Part shown: piece after piece, positions 4,920-5,616 of the stretch
Position numbering within the stretch: position 1 is the first letter of the stretch
How the letters are laid out: every line of letters begins with the position of its first letter
NCBI GenBank assembly: GCA_004555335.1
Contig: SFII01000090.1
Location: 1-5,616 of the forward strand
Length of the DNA: 5,616 bases
Direction of reading: 5' to 3'
From: Coriobacteriaceae bacterium
GTDB taxonomy: Bacteria; Actinomycetota; Coriobacteriia; Coriobacteriales; Eggerthellaceae
Translations under genes and position numbers: made by a program
The notes under the pieces: generated by a model
Told to the model about the DNA's origin: nothing
What the model saw: only the letters and a program-made list of their open reading frames with translations
Database searches by the model: none

Positions 4920-5616
4920 ATGCACACCCAACATCTTTCCCAGCTGAAGGCAGTCGTATACGGAGCCGCAATGGGCGATGCTCTGGGCGTTCCCTTCGAA
5001 TTCCTGCATCGCGGCACCTTCGCATGCGAAGGCATGTCGGCCGGCGGTTTTCACAACATGCCCCTGGGCACCTTTTCGGACGACACTTCCCTGCTCATCG
5101 CCACCTGCGATAGCATCCGCGCCACCAAGGGCATCGACATCCACGATATGCGCGCCAAGTTCCGCCAATGGTGCTTCGAAGGCCGCTATTCTGCCGACGG
5201 CAAGGTCTTCGACGTGGGCAACGCCACCGTTACCGCACTCGATCAGGGTTTCGGCTGCTCGCATGAACGGTCGAACGGCAACGGCTCGCTCATGCGCATC
5301 GCACCGCTCGCCTTCACGGATGCAAGCGACGACCAGATTCGCGAGGTTTCCGCCATCACCCACGCGCACCCCATCTCGACCGAATCCTGCGTTGTGTTCG
5401 TGCACATCCTGCGCCACGTACTCGACGGCTTACCCTTGCAGGATGCCATCGCGCAGAGCTTGCCCGAAGACCCGCATTTCGCCTTCCTTAGCGCCATCCA
5501 ACAGCTGGAACGCGACGGCGTGAGCTCCGGCGGCTTCGTGCTGCACACCTTAGAGGCAGCGCTCTGGTGCGCACTGACCACCGACAGCTATCGCGACTGC
5601 GTCCTTGCAGCCGTCA
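4920..5616 (+). CDS. ADP-ribosylglycohydrolase family protein, 3' end beyond window
   Basis: The frame opens with ATG at 4920 and stays open to the end of the window (232 codons). Members remove ADP-ribose from modified proteins, nucleic acids or small molecules using two magnesium ions. Family motifs are AVVYGAAMGDALGVPFEF (11-28), the metal-binding GTFSDDT (50-56, Asp54 and Asp55), SNGNGSLMRIAPL (118-130), AITHAHP (145-151) and SSGGFVLHTLEAALWC (202-217). This last motif normally precedes the C-terminal GGDTDT metal motif, which must lie just past 5616. The first metal motif reads TFSDDT rather than the common WTDDT, a conservative change. The upstream site is a purine run (GAAAGAAGAAAG), weaker than that of its neighbours. 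The 30-base gap from the glyoxalase gene suggests one transcript. Substrate cannot be told from sequence; DraG, ARH3 and other subtypes are possible. Confidence 0.92.
   Translation, partial: MHTQHLSQLKAVVYGAAMGDALGVPFEFLHRGTFACEGMSAGGFHNMPLGTFSDDTSLLIATCDSIRATKGIDIHDMRAKFRQWCFEGRYSADGKVFDVGNATVTALDQGFGCSHERSNGNGSLMRIAPLAFTDASDDQIREVSAITHAHPISTESCVVFVHILRHVLDGLPLQDAIAQSLPEDPHFAFLSAIQQLERDGVSSGGFVLHTLEAALWCALTTDSYRDCVLAAV

Noticed and set aside
4896..5417. Open frame of 173 codons on the minus strand
   Set aside because: It is antisense to the ADP-ribosylglycohydrolase gene, without its own motifs.
1..5616. CRISPR array, tRNA or rRNA gene, integrase attachment site
   Set aside because: No regularly spaced repeats, cloverleaf-like sequence, rRNA segment or integrase gene was seen.

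Overview
The window is G+C-rich bacterial DNA with strong Shine-Dalgarno sites. The split capsule-type tyrosine-kinase genes and the style of the proteins fit an actinobacterium of the class Coriobacteriia (Eggerthella/Slackia/Collinsella-like gut bacteria). That assignment is inferred from protein style, not from a marker gene.

Layout. Bases 1-285 hold an intrinsic terminator (74-107) for something upstream of the window, and a leader with two mutually exclusive hairpins just before a strong ribosome binding site. Bases 286-504 encode a 72-residue protein of unknown function, whose frame stays protein-like past its stop codon up to about 566. Bases about 566-2002 are an insertion-sequence graveyard. 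It holds a broken IS3-type OrfA on the plus strand (643 to about 1176), followed head-to-head by a broken IS3-type OrfB on the minus strand (about 1993-1200). Both have stop codons and frameshifts, and neither can be active. Bases 2003-2294 are an A+T-richer gap with several short dyads and no convincing gene.

Bases 2295-4409 carry a three-gene module: a Wzz/CpsC-type membrane adaptor, a CpsD-type cytoplasmic tyrosine kinase, and a CpsB-type PHP-domain phosphotyrosine phosphatase. The order is that of Bacillus subtilis tkmA-ptkA-ptpZ. The adaptor should anchor and activate the kinase through its cytoplasmic C-terminal tail, the kinase should phosphorylate its own C-terminal tyrosine cluster, and the phosphatase should reverse this. 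Together such modules usually control the length or export of a surface polysaccharide. The Walker B aspartate of the kinase reads as asparagine, and no polysaccharide-synthesis gene follows within the window.

Bases 4521-5616 carry a glyoxalase I-like protein with all four metal ligands, and 30 bases later the start of an ADP-ribosylglycohydrolase (DraG-family) gene that runs off the end of the window. These two look like a separate small transcription unit for metabolite and protein-modification repair.
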